NCBI GenBank assembly: GCA_029688905.1
Contig: JARULB010000003.1
Span: forward strand, 248,001-312,000
Source of the DNA: Balneolales bacterium ANBcel1
GTDB lineage: Bacteria > Bacteroidota > Rhodothermia > Balneolales > Natronogracilivirgulaceae
DNA length: 64,000 nucleotides
Direction: 5' to 3'
Part shown: positions 26,136-34,989 of the stretch, one piece after another
How positions within the stretch are numbered: the stretch's first letter is position 1
Layout: each line of letters opens with the position of its first letter
Notes under the pieces: model-generated
The model's input: only the letters and a program-made list of their open reading frames with translations
Told to the model about the DNA's origin: nothing
The model's database searches: none
Translations under genes and position numbers: made by a program

Positions 26136-27461
26136 TTAGAACAACGACCTCATAAAGTAGTATCTCAGGGAGATATCGAGACGAAAATCGGAGCGTGTGT
26201 CGTACACATTGCCGAAATCCCTCCGGTCGTGTACATAGGCTACGCTGCCGGTCACCGCGATATTGTTTTCTATAAAATAGGTGACTGCCGAATTGATCCG
26301 GAATACACGGTCACTTACGCTGTCGTCACCGCTTCCCAGTTTTTCGTAGTTATTGGAAATGGCGCTTTGAATCAGGATGCGGTCCGTGAGATTGTAGAGG
26401 TGCCCCACTTCAAAACCGACCTGAAACAGGCTTTCGTTATCATCTTCATCCGAGTAGGTGGCCATTCCCAGACCGATATTGGCCCTTGCTGAAAACATCT
26501 GCTCCAGATTCAGGTTGTGGAACATGCGGCCGCCAAGATTAACCCCGATTCGGGTTTCCGATCCATCAAGGTCCCACAAGGTATTTCCATCCTCTTCCCG
26601 CTCATCGGTAAACCTCTGATGATCAACAAAAACCGTAGCGTTTCCGTCCCAACCCTGAAAGCGCTGGCCGGTGGTTTCCATAAGGGTCTCCGTCAGAAAG
26701 TACGCTTCATAAAAACTGAGCGAGCCGAGCTGGTCGGGGGCAATTTGCCCGACTTCATTCCAGAAGTGCCTGGCGGGGCGGTCATATCTTCTGTTGAACC
26801 CGGTTCTGCGTGCGAAAACGTTTGCCATTCCCTGTATTTGTGCATCGTTGAGCTCGCCGACGCCGACGGCGTTCATCCGCTCGTTAAATCGCAGCGCGCG
26901 AATGACAGGGGTTACATCACGAACCCGTCCATATCCGATACCACCGCTCAGCTGCAGCCTGGAATCGGTTCTGCGCTGGAACTGATCCACCCCGACATCC
27001 CGGTCTACAGCTCGTCTGTTGGTATTAAGATCAAAGGAGGCCTGCCCGATTCCAAAAAGCAGGTGTTCAAAATAGTACCGGCCGGTGCCATTCAGCGCAA
27101 GGTCGGTTCTGAATTGCCGGTCTGTAATTTCGTTTTCATTGGGATCCTCCTGATGGTTGCGGAACAACTGCATCGGCAGCTGCGCCCGTGCATCCAGTAC
27201 AAGTTTTTCACTTTCGCGGTAGAAAAAATAGACGGGGTTAATCCTGCCGGCAGTGTTCCGGTTCTTCCAATCATTAAAATCATTCACTGCGCGGAACGAA
27301 CCGTCAAAGTCAAGATACAGCAAATCATAGCCCCAGTCGGGGAGACGATAATTTTCAAGGTGAAGGGTTTGGTCAGGGTCGGTAAAACCGATCGTTTCCT
27401 GGGCATTTACTGCCTGACTGCCCAACAACAATACAAGTATCAACAGTAGAATTTTTTTCAT
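26136..27461 (-). CDS. Outer-membrane beta-barrel protein, unknown
   Basis: A 441-aa exported protein: signal peptide MKKILLLILVLLLGSQAVNAQ cleaved at NAQ-ET. The body alternates polar and hydrophobic residues in strands separated by turns rich in Asp, Asn and Gly, and it ends with a strand finishing in Phe (YYFMRSLF), the usual signature for outer-membrane insertion. No family was recognised. It is divergent from the HsdR-N-like gene. Confidence 0.75.
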   Translation of the reverse strand: MKKILLLILVLLLGSQAVNAQETIGFTDPDQTLHLENYRLPDWGYDLLYLDFDGSFRAVNDFNDWKNRNTAGRINPVYFFYRESEKLVLDARAQLPMQLFRNHQEDPNENEITDRQFRTDLALNGTGRYYFEHLLFGIGQASFDLNTNRRAVDRDVGVDQFQRRTDSRLQLSGGIGYGRVRDVTPVIRALRFNERMNAVGVGELNDAQIQGMANVFARRTGFNRRYDRPARHFWNEVGQIAPDQLGSLSFYEAYFLTETLMETTGQRFQGWDGNATVFVDHQRFTDEREEDGNTLWDLDGSETRIGVNLGGRMFHNLNLEQMFSARANIGLGMATYSDEDDNESLFQVGFEVGHLYNLTDRILIQSAISNNYEKLGSGDDSVSDRVFRINSAVTYFIENNIAVTGSVAYVHDRRDFGNVYDTRSDFRLDISLRYYFMRSLF

Positions 27462-27652
27462 GGGTACACCTCTTCGCTATTAAATAATAATTACGGGAGG
27501 CAATGGAAGGCACATGCCCCCTTGCTGGAAATAAATAGATAAACACTCCCCTTAATGCCGGAAAACTAACACTTTTCAACATTTTTCCATGATTATTTTT
27601 TTTTAAGGTGCCGGCTTGCAATGATTTGACCTCGTTGGCCCGGTTCATTGGA

Positions 27653-28921
27653 ATGGCGCCGTCCAATCCCTATTTTGATGAGATGCGCGAACCCTTACAT
27701 ACCTTTTCACCCCTGGCGGCCCATCATTATCCGCAGTTCCGATTCCGCGACGGAATGCGCTTGCTCTGGAATCCGCTTGAAAAAAAAACCGCCCGCATTC
27801 GTCCGGAAGAGCGTGTCCGGCTTCAGGTTATAGATTACCTGACTCTGGAGGCCGGTTTTTCTCCAAACCGGATTGCCACGGAAAGAGCGGTTCCTTCCCG
27901 GTATTCGCGCGGCAGGACCGATGTCCTTTGCTACGACACATCCTTTGCTCCCCTGATGCTGGTCGAATGCAAGGCAGAAAACGTTGTGCCGGGGCCAAAG
28001 GCTGCGACCCAGTCGGCTGTTTACAATCGATTTGTGAAGGCGCCTTATATACTGCTAACCAACGGCCTGCATGATGCCCTGTTCCATGTAACCGACTCCC
28101 TTGAACACCTGCCTCCCGGCCGGTACCCTTCTTTTCTTTCCCGCGGCGGCTTTACCGACTCAACTTCGGAGTACTGGATGAACCGCGGCTTCCTGCACAA
28201 CAATATGGAGCAACAACCAGCATCCCTCCTGTCGGGGCTGCTCTGCCATCTTTTCCATGTATCGAGTGTCGCGAAAAGCTACATAAGAGTCTCCTTTCCC
28301 GACGACGGAATGCCCCTCCATCACTATTACGCACTGCTCTCTGTTCCCGGTCACACCGAGACCCTTTACGCTTTCACCCTGATGGCCATTTCGGAAGATC
28401 AAACAGCCCTGAGCGTCATCTCCAATTCTGGAGGCCGAAACACCGGCTGTCTCCGGATGCTCCTCTCGAATGACGGCAGCATCACCACCATAGAGCATTA
28501 TCGCCCAGGCAAAGGTAGCATAACACTTCCCCCGATCTCAGGTGTGGAAGAAATCCTGGGAAACCTGCCTCTCTCATCCGGAATAACCGATCGTAAGTCC
28601 GAAGCAGATCCGAACCCGGCAGGACGCTACAAAACGGATGATCCCCCCGGAACAGAACCTTCCGGCACAGGCAGGTCAGTCGATCAGGGGCCCGTCGTGA
28701 AATGTCCCAAAGCCCCATCGATCCGGCGGAAGGATTCTGATTCCCGGCATAAGGACAAAACGGATAAGATCTCCACCGACCGGCTGCCTTTGACGGAATC
28801 TGCTGCTCGTGCCCCGGACGACGCAACGGATGTGGCGCACATGACATATGAAGAACAGCACGACCCGGTGCTGATCGGGTTGTCTGAGGTGCTGAAATCC
28901 TTTTTCAACGATAATCATTAA
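27653..28921 (+). CDS. Type I restriction enzyme R protein N-terminal-like (HSDR_N) domain protein
   Basis: A 422-aa protein from the chosen ATG (an upstream GTG at 27608 would add 15 residues). Residues about 45-165 resemble the HsdR N-terminal nuclease domain, with EERVRLQVIDYL, the metal-binding Asp in GRTDVLCYD and the ECK of LMLVECKAE, the PD-(D/E)xK core. No helicase domain is present, and there is no methylase or specificity subunit nearby, so this is not a type I system. The central part (about 175-310) is unassigned. The region from about 320 to 395 is hydrophilic and disordered. Standalone proteins of this kind are common in Bacteroidota with unknown role. The stop lies 17 bp before the peptidase gene. 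Confidence 0.8.
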   Translation: MAPSNPYFDEMREPLHTFSPLAAHHYPQFRFRDGMRLLWNPLEKKTARIRPEERVRLQVIDYLTLEAGFSPNRIATERAVPSRYSRGRTDVLCYDTSFAPLMLVECKAENVVPGPKAATQSAVYNRFVKAPYILLTNGLHDALFHVTDSLEHLPPGRYPSFLSRGGFTDSTSEYWMNRGFLHNNMEQQPASLLSGLLCHLFHVSSVAKSYIRVSFPDDGMPLHHYYALLSVPGHTETLYAFTLMAISEDQTALSVISNSGGRNTGCLRMLLSNDGSITTIEHYRPGKGSITLPPISGVEEILGNLPLSSGITDRKSEADPNPAGRYKTDDPPGTEPSGTGRSVDQGPVVKCPKAPSIRRKDSDSRHKDKTDKISTDRLPLTESAARAPDDATDVAHMTYEEQHDPVLIGLSEVLKSFFNDNH

Positions 28922-28938
28922 TACAATTGCTGATTTCC

Positions 28939-30267
28939 ATGTACCAGAATCACCGACAAAAACTCCTGAATCTGTTCCGCGAGCAATCCGGCCATTTGAT
29001 TTATCTCAAAGGCGGATCGGTTGCCGGGCGCTATCACACCGACTTTGAGTATCCGTTCCGGCAGGAGTCCAACTTCCTCTACCTCACCGGTATTGATGAA
29101 CCCGACATGGCCGCTTTTTTTGAATGCGGCAGCGGTGAATACACACTGGTGATCCCTCGCCGATCCTCTCAATTTGCCGTATGGATGGGATACATTCTCA
29201 CACCCGAGGAGTACCGGGAGCGATACGGTCCCGACCACATCATCTACAATGACGAGGTCCACGACTGGCTGAAGAAACGGGCCCCTCAGCAGATTCATAT
29301 TCTGCCCGACAGCGGTGACGAGATCGCAAAAGCCGGATATCAGACCGAATCAGGCGAACTGCAGGACGCCCTGGCCTACTGCCGGGTCATCAAAACTGAT
29401 GGTGAGATGGATTGTCTGAAAAAAGCTGCTTCCGCTGCCAATCAGGCACATCTGGAAGTGATGAAGGCGGTCGGACCGGGTGTTCGGGAATATGAAATGA
29501 AGGCCCTTTTCGATTACCACACCCACCGGCACGGTATGGTTCATGCACCATACTCCGGTATTTTTGCGAGCGGACCCGGTTCCGCCATCCTGCATTATAC
29601 CGGTTACCGCAGAACAGTTGAAGCCAATGAGCTTTTTCTGGTGGATGCCGGTGCGGAGTATGCCGGTTACGCCGCCGATGTCACACGCACCATGCCGGCG
29701 GGAGCGTCGTTCACCCCGCTTCAGGCCGACCTCTACGATATCGTCCTGGATGCCCAAAACACAGCGCTGAACCTCATCCGGCCGGGTAACAAAATGGAGG
29801 ATCTCCACCTTGCCGCCGCGCGCTGCATCGCTTCCGGACTCCGCGACTGCGGACTGCTCCGTGGGTCTGTCGACGACCTCATGGAAACCAACATCTTCGC
29901 CCTTTTCTTCCCCCACGGGCTGGGCCATTTTCTTGGCCTTGATACCCACGATGTAGGCGGGTACCCGAAAGGCACCGAAAAAATCGACCGGCCCGGACTC
30001 CGTTTCCTGAGAGCCCGCCGAACTTTTGAAAGCGGCATGGTGCTCACCATAGAACCGGGCCTGTACTTCATTCCCGCACTGCTGGAACCCGCTTTTGAAG
30101 ACGGCAAAACATCGTCCTTCCTCAACAGGGAGAAGCTGGCCGGGTTGCTGGATTTCGGTGGCATACGCATTGAAGACAACGTCATTGTTCGGGACGACGG
30201 GATGGAGAATCTTACCACGGCTCCCAAAACCAGGCATGAGATCGAGCATGTGAAACAAGGTGACTGA
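28939..30267 (+). CDS. pepP: Xaa-Pro aminopeptidase (M24B)
   Basis: A 442-aa metallo-aminopeptidase that releases N-terminal residues linked to proline. Residues 1-140 are the creatinase-like N-domain with the NFLYLTGIDEPD segment. The C-terminal pita-bread domain holds the dinuclear metal ligands: Asp in FLVDAGAEY, Asp in YAADVTRTM, His in FPHGLGHFLGLDTHD, Glu in LTIEPGLYF and Glu in IRIEDNVIV. The ATG at 28939 is chosen over a TTG four codons earlier. It is probably cotranscribed with the preceding gene. No signal peptide, so cytoplasmic. Confidence 0.92.
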   Translation: MYQNHRQKLLNLFREQSGHLIYLKGGSVAGRYHTDFEYPFRQESNFLYLTGIDEPDMAAFFECGSGEYTLVIPRRSSQFAVWMGYILTPEEYRERYGPDHIIYNDEVHDWLKKRAPQQIHILPDSGDEIAKAGYQTESGELQDALAYCRVIKTDGEMDCLKKAASAANQAHLEVMKAVGPGVREYEMKALFDYHTHRHGMVHAPYSGIFASGPGSAILHYTGYRRTVEANELFLVDAGAEYAGYAADVTRTMPAGASFTPLQADLYDIVLDAQNTALNLIRPGNKMEDLHLAAARCIASGLRDCGLLRGSVDDLMETNIFALFFPHGLGHFLGLDTHDVGGYPKGTEKIDRPGLRFLRARRTFESGMVLTIEPGLYFIPALLEPAFEDGKTSSFLNREKLAGLLDFGGIRIEDNVIVRDDGMENLTTAPKTRHEIEHVKQGD

Positions 30268-30389
30268 TTAGCCTGTCTGTCCCTGCAACGTCCGTGAATC
30301 GTTCTCACAGAATCATGGATAGGGAGTGCCCAATTTGTTAAATTACGAACTTGCCACTCGGCCTGATCCCTCACCTTTTTTCATCCGTG

Positions 30390-32405
30390 ATGTCCAACAA
30401 CTACAGAGCTCTTACCCGCGCATACCGGCCTCAGTCATTCGAAGACATCGTTTCCCAGGAGCATGTCAGCAATACTCTGAAGAACGCGATCGCCAACAGC
30501 AGGTTAAGCCACGCCTACCTGTTTTGCGGTCCGCGCGGTGTCGGCAAAACCACGATGGCGCGTGTCCTAGCTCGAACGATCAACGAAGTGGACGCCGATG
30601 TTGACGGAGAGGAGCTGAACAACACGTTGAATATCATCGAGATTGATGCGGCTTCCAACAACAGTGTGGAGGATATCCGCAGCCTGCGGGAGCGGGTTCG
30701 CATTCCACCGCAAAGCGGCCGTTACAAGGTTTACATCATCGACGAGATTCACATGCTCAGCAAGTCGGCCTTCAATGCGCTTCTGAAGACACTGGAGGAG
30801 CCGCCCGCCCATGTGATATTTATTTTCGCCACAACCGAGCCGCATCGTATTCTGCCCACGATCCTGTCGCGCTGCCAGCGATTCGACTTCCGCCGTATTA
30901 CGGTGGATGAAATTGTCGGCCAGCTTGAAAAGATTGCGGACAGGGAAAATATCGAGATTGACAGGGAGTCGCTGCATGTGATTGCCAAGAAGGCGGATGG
31001 TGCTTTGCGGGATGCACTGGGCATTCTGGATCAGGCGATCGCCTTTTGCGGCACCCGAATTGCCTATGACGAATTGCACCGGGCATTGAATATCGTCAGC
31101 TCGGAGCGGATGTTTGAACTGACCGACGCCCTTATCCGCAGGGACGCCAGTGCCGGTATGGCACTTCTTCATCATCTGCTGCACATCGGCAACGACATCC
31201 AGGAATTCCTCGGCGCGCTTACCGAACATTTCCGGAACCTCTACCTGGCAAAAGACTCGCAGAATTTTTATCTCATCGAATCGACCGAGGAGACCAGGCA
31301 ACGCTATCAGGAGATGGCGGCGGGCTTCTCCGAGGATGACCTGATGCGCATGATGCACATTTTGCACGATGCCCAGTTTTCCATCCGCAATGCGCAGCAG
31401 CCCAGGATTCACCTGGAAATCACGCTGCTCAAACTGTTTCATATGACCCGCAGCGACGGCCTGGCGCAACTGCTTCAGAAACTGGAGATGCTTGAGCAGG
31501 GGCTGGGGACCGAGGACCCATCCGGCGGCCCGAAAGAAACCGCTGGCAGTCAGCCGGGGAGCAATTCCCACGGCAGTGCCCGGAGCAGTGCTTCAAGCCC
31601 CGCGCCCGGTGGCGGATCCCCGGGGCGGAATCGGTCTTCCAGTGCTTCCGAACCCGGACAGCCTCCTCCACCATCCACAGAAAATAAACCAACGGCAGAA
31701 AGGCACCAGGCGAATTACGAGGCTTCGGGCAGTCAGCCGACAGGCAATTCCGGACAACCGGCCGGCGGCGGCAGACCGTCACCTGACAAAGAGTATGCAC
31801 CGGCACATTACGGGTCTTCACCCGCCACGGTCTCCGACACTTCTGATGTGTTTGGCCCCTCCATCAGGCCGGCTGAAAGCCACCTGACAGCGGTCTCCCT
31901 TCCGGCAAAACAGTCTCCGGTCGGTGAGGATCATCCCGTAAGGGGAAACCTGGCCCTGTCGCCAAAACCCAGGCCCAGGGCGATGCCATCCGACAGTCCC
32001 GGATCCGGCACAAAGTCCGGGGAAACACAAGCAAAGGAGCCATCAGATTTGTCGGAAATCGAGCAGATCTGGCCGCAATACCTTGAAAAAGTTCAGCTTA
32101 CTGCCGGAAACATGGTCTCTTTCACGCTGCAGAAAGCCCGGCCCGTTTCGCTGGAAAGCGGTGTGATCACCCTCGAGTGCCACGACAGCTTTACCTCCGA
32201 CATCATCCGGGACAAACAACGCAGGCTTTGTGATACTCTGAGAGAACATTTCGGCTTTTCCGTGCGTTTTACATCACGGCTCGTGGAAGCGAAACAACGA
32301 ACCGATACCATCCATGACCCGTACGAGCATTTTTCCAAACTCCAGAAAAAGGACCCGAAACTGAAGAAAATTGTGGATTTGTTCGGCGCGGAACTTGAGT
32401 ATTGA
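30390..32405 (+). CDS. dnaX: DNA polymerase III subunit gamma/tau
   Basis: A 671-aa clamp-loader ATPase. Walker A is GPRGVGKTT (residues 47-55), Walker B is IIDEIHML, and sensor 1 is in the ATTEPHRILPTILSRCQRF stretch. The zinc module with four Cys that normally follows Walker A is absent: residues 63-80 run INEVDADVDGEELNNTLN. Domain III follows to about residue 360. A Pro/Ser/Gly-rich linker then runs to about 550, and a C-terminal tau-like domain ends the protein. The ATG at 30390 gives the canonical start YRALTRAYRPQSF. It heads a dnaX-ybaB-recR unit, a conserved arrangement. Confidence 0.95.
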   Translation: MSNNYRALTRAYRPQSFEDIVSQEHVSNTLKNAIANSRLSHAYLFCGPRGVGKTTMARVLARTINEVDADVDGEELNNTLNIIEIDAASNNSVEDIRSLRERVRIPPQSGRYKVYIIDEIHMLSKSAFNALLKTLEEPPAHVIFIFATTEPHRILPTILSRCQRFDFRRITVDEIVGQLEKIADRENIEIDRESLHVIAKKADGALRDALGILDQAIAFCGTRIAYDELHRALNIVSSERMFELTDALIRRDASAGMALLHHLLHIGNDIQEFLGALTEHFRNLYLAKDSQNFYLIESTEETRQRYQEMAAGFSEDDLMRMMHILHDAQFSIRNAQQPRIHLEITLLKLFHMTRSDGLAQLLQKLEMLEQGLGTEDPSGGPKETAGSQPGSNSHGSARSSASSPAPGGGSPGRNRSSSASEPGQPPPPSTENKPTAERHQANYEASGSQPTGNSGQPAGGGRPSPDKEYAPAHYGSSPATVSDTSDVFGPSIRPAESHLTAVSLPAKQSPVGEDHPVRGNLALSPKPRPRAMPSDSPGSGTKSGETQAKEPSDLSEIEQIWPQYLEKVQLTAGNMVSFTLQKARPVSLESGVITLECHDSFTSDIIRDKQRRLCDTLREHFGFSVRFTSRLVEAKQRTDTIHDPYEHFSKLQKKDPKLKKIVDLFGAELEY

Positions 32406-32502
32406 AACGTGATGGCTTCTTGTTTCGGCTTCGGACACACTGCCGGCCTGGCCCGCAACGGAACCAGGCAGACTAACTGATTTTTAAAAATGGAGGACCC
32501 CT

Positions 32503-32832
32503 ATGAATATGGCCGACATGTTTGGCAAACTGAACGAGTTTCAGAAAAAAATGGAAGAGACCAGAGAACAGCTTCATCTCATTGAAGTAGAGGCGGAAGC
32601 CGGTGGCGGGATGGTGCGGGTGAAGGCCAACGGCAATCGCCAGATCACTTCCATCACTCTTGACAGGGATGTCATTGATCCGAATGATACGGAGATGCTG
32701 GAAGACCTGGTCATAGCCGGGGTCAACCAGGCCCTCAAAAAAGCGGACGAAGCCGCCCAGGAAAAAATGGGTGAAATTACACGGGGCATGATGCCCGGTG
32801 GGCTTGACCTTGGGAGCCTGGGCTTCAAGTAA
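32503..32832 (+). CDS. YbaB/EbfC nucleoid-associated protein
   Basis: A 109-aa DNA-binding protein with the family layout: a helical N-terminus (FGKLNEFQKKMEETREQL), central strands (VEAEAGGGMVRVKANGNRQITSI) and a C-terminal helix ending with MMPGGLDLGSLGF. It binds DNA as a dimer and is thought to organise the nucleoid. A strong GGAGG precedes the start. It lies between dnaX (98 bp after) and recR (29 bp before), a classical order, so the three genes are likely cotranscribed. Confidence 0.95.
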   Translation: MNMADMFGKLNEFQKKMEETREQLHLIEVEAEAGGGMVRVKANGNRQITSITLDRDVIDPNDTEMLEDLVIAGVNQALKKADEAAQEKMGEITRGMMPGGLDLGSLGFK

Positions 32833-32861
32833 GGCGTAATATATTATCAGGCAAGGACCTA

Positions 32862-33464
32862 ATGCAACTTATATCAGAAACGCTTGAACAGGCTGTCGAG
32901 CAGCTTGCCCGCTTGCCGGGGATGGGTAGAAAATCCGCCCAACGTATTGCCATGCATCTTCTCAAGCAGAACGACGAGCAGGTATACCGGCTTTCCCGCG
33001 CCATCTCCGAACTGAAAAAGAACATACAATACTGTTCCGTCTGTTTTAACATCACGGATCAGGATCCGTGTCCGATTTGCACCTCGGAAAAACGAAATAC
33101 CGGTGTTGTATGTGTGGTCGAGGAGCCGAAAGACGTCTATGTGATCGAACGGACCAAGGAATTCGGCGGCCGTTATCATGTCTTGGGCGGAGTGATATCA
33201 CCTCTGCAGAATATTGGTCCAAATGAATTGCGAATCAATGAACTGGTAGGGAGAATACGAGACGGTGAAGGGATTCAGGAGTTAATACTCGCTCTGAATC
33301 CGGATGCGGAAGGCGAGGCCACCGGCTATTACATCAATAAGTTGGCTCATCCCATGGGTGTGAATGTCACACGTATCGCGCACGGGATTCCGATGGGAAC
33401 CGATCTGGAGTTTATTGACGACGCCACGCTGACGCGTGCTTTTGCGGGACGCCGCACTTTTTAA
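32862..33464 (+). CDS. recR: Recombination protein RecR
   Basis: A 200-aa protein acting with RecF and RecO in loading RecA at gaps. It has the N-terminal helix-hairpin-helix (LARLPGMGRKSAQRIAMHLL), a four-Cys zinc finger (CSVC...CPIC), and the Toprim domain with VCVVEEPKDVYVIE and a LNPDAEGEATGYYI stretch. It ends normally with the AFAGR-type C-terminus. It follows ybaB. Immediately after the stop lies an octamer tandem repeat and then a terminator. Confidence 0.96.
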   Translation: MQLISETLEQAVEQLARLPGMGRKSAQRIAMHLLKQNDEQVYRLSRAISELKKNIQYCSVCFNITDQDPCPICTSEKRNTGVVCVVEEPKDVYVIERTKEFGGRYHVLGGVISPLQNIGPNELRINELVGRIRDGEGIQELILALNPDAEGEATGYYINKLAHPMGVNVTRIAHGIPMGTDLEFIDDATLTRAFAGRRTF

Positions 33465-33477
33465 ACTCCCGGTCTTT

Positions 33478-33565
33478 GACTGCCGGAGACACCGACCCCC
33501 GGACTGCCGGACTTATCGACTCCCCGACTCGCTGACTTACCGACTTGTCGACTCCCCGGCTTACC
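33478..33565. repeat. Degenerate 8-bp tandem repeat, 11 units, consensus GACTNNNN
   Basis: Eleven consecutive octamers with no gaps. Seven begin GACT (GACTGCCG, GACTTATC, GACTCCCC, GACTCGCT, GACTTACC, GACTTGTC and others) and the rest differ by one or two bases in the core (GAGA, GACC, GGCT). The second half of each unit varies. It starts 14 bp after the recR stop and ends just before a terminator. Confidence 0.8.
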
Positions 33566-33570
33566 GAGAA

Positions 33571-33604
33571 TAAAAAGGCGGACCCAGGAAAAGGGACCGC
33601 CTTT
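33571..33604 (-). terminator. Terminator between recR and the porin gene
   Basis: The arms AAAGGCGG and CCGCCTTT, with an inner CCC/GGG pairing, form an 11-pair stem. On the minus strand the stem is followed by TTTTTAT, so it ends the porin transcript. On the plus strand only TTT follows, but the stem may also serve recR. Confidence 0.7.
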
Positions 33605-33735
33605 GATGCACGTCTTCTGTTTTAACCGGAGTTCATTCACAGCCATCGAGCCTTTTCCGACGGAGAGACCGGAGGTTACTGCCGGCGAGCGTCAGAACTG
33701 CTGAATGTCGAATCGGTGGAATCCGGCTTCACCAA

Positions 33736-34863
33736 TCAGAAATAAAACTGGAACTGCATCATTACCACATGAGTCAGGTCGTCAAAGTCGACGGAATCGC
33801 TTTCCAATGTCCTGAGGCTGTAGGCCAGCATGATCCGGTTGTGAGTAAACCGGCCGCCCTGCAAGGCGCTCAGACTGTAGGAGCCTCCCAGGGTTGCAAA
33901 TACCTGGGCTGTGGAGTCCATATCGCCACCGTCATTATACCAGTATTCGCCCATGGCATACAATTCGATGTGGGGCTTCACCAGAATACCGCCGAACAGT
34001 GACGCGCCGATGTAATTCTGTGCTCCAAAAGGCTCGACATCCTGGTAGCTGATCCCGATAATATCTGTTTTCAGACGGACGGGCTGGTCCCCGGGCTGCG
34101 GTCCCCAGTAGGCGTTTGCGGAATAAGAGAAGTAGTTACGTCCGACACCGCCGATAGCCGTGAGGTCGTTCTTGGAGGTGTTGGCGCTTGCAAACACTCC
34201 GAGCTCCAGGGCATCGCGTCCGGACGGCCAGTGGGTCGCCGAGCCGCTGAATGCAAAGCCATCGGTTTCAATACCGCCGTCCACCGGGTTGTGACTGATG
34301 CCCCTGCCGAAATTGAGGGCGTTATGGCCGTTGTGCAGAAACGCCCGCACTTCCCATTGGGGATTGCTCCAAAGTGCTTCCACTCCATAGTCGCGGCCAT
34401 CTGCTCCGATCGTCATACGGGCCCACATATCTGAAATGGCGGGCCTGTCGATCGCGTCGATGGCGGCATGACCGGTCCTTGCATACGCCCGGGGCTGGGT
34501 GCCCACAAATCGTCCGGTGCGGAGGGTGAGGTTGTCATTCAAATAATACTCACCCCTCAGGTCCAGCCATCTTGCAGAGGCACCCGACCCTTCCATTTGC
34601 ATGAACAGGCCGAGGCGATCCGAAATATCCACAAGCAGCCGCAGTCTCATGCGACGGACTCCGAACCCGACCCTGTCCACATCATCTGAAGTGTAGGTTA
34701 CCCTCGGCTGCAGGGTTCCGCTGATTCTCAACGAAATATCATCACTCACCGTCCGTACAATGCCGTTGTCGCTCTCCTGTCCAAATGCCTTTCCGGGCAT
34801 CATCATCAACAGTGCAAAACCAGACACAAGCAGTAAACATCTGACCGTACTCATAAGCTTCAC
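33736..34863 (-). CDS. Phosphate-selective porin O/P-like outer-membrane protein
   Basis: A 375-aa outer-membrane beta-barrel. The signal peptide ends at KAFG-QE. The start of the barrel, ISGTLQPRVTY, and the RRMRLRLLVDISDRLGLFMQME strand match the OprO/OprP family, in which Arg/Lys-rich strands attract phosphate. The last strand MMQFQFYF ends in Phe, as required for outer-membrane assembly. The preceding leader contains a CCTGCC/GGCAGG hairpin (34885-34901). A phosphate role is likely from the family and the phosphate genes nearby, but some members carry other anions. Confidence 0.8.
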   Translation of the reverse strand: MKLMSTVRCLLLVSGFALLMMMPGKAFGQESDNGIVRTVSDDISLRISGTLQPRVTYTSDDVDRVGFGVRRMRLRLLVDISDRLGLFMQMEGSGASARWLDLRGEYYLNDNLTLRTGRFVGTQPRAYARTGHAAIDAIDRPAISDMWARMTIGADGRDYGVEALWSNPQWEVRAFLHNGHNALNFGRGISHNPVDGGIETDGFAFSGSATHWPSGRDALELGVFASANTSKNDLTAIGGVGRNYFSYSANAYWGPQPGDQPVRLKTDIIGISYQDVEPFGAQNYIGASLFGGILVKPHIELYAMGEYWYNDGGDMDSTAQVFATLGGSYSLSALQGGRFTHNRIMLAYSLRTLESDSVDFDDLTHVVMMQFQFYF

Positions 34864-34989
34864 GTTTTAATAGTTTACGATTCCCCTGCCAGCAAGGCAG
34901 GCTTCCCCTCATATTTCACAATAAATTAATGTGATACTACCACATATACTATTGATAAATCATAAAGTATATATGAACAGCGGCTGGAA

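Noticed and set aside
24271-27449. Plus-strand frames of 385 and 310 codons opposite the Na/Pi carrier and the outer-membrane protein
   Set aside because: The minus-strand genes have clear motifs or signal peptides; the plus frames lack ribosome-binding sites and recognisable domains.
27653-28921. HsdR-like gene considered as part of a restriction-modification system
   Set aside because: No helicase domain and no hsdM or hsdS homologue in the neighbourhood.
33478-33565. Octamer array considered as a CRISPR remnant
   Set aside because: Unit length is 8 bp with no spacer structure, no palindromic 28-37 bp repeat, and no cas genes nearby.
33461-33646. Minus-strand 61-codon frame across the octamer repeat
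   Set aside because: Its sequence simply translates the 8-bp repeat and the terminator hairpin, with no sign of selection for protein.
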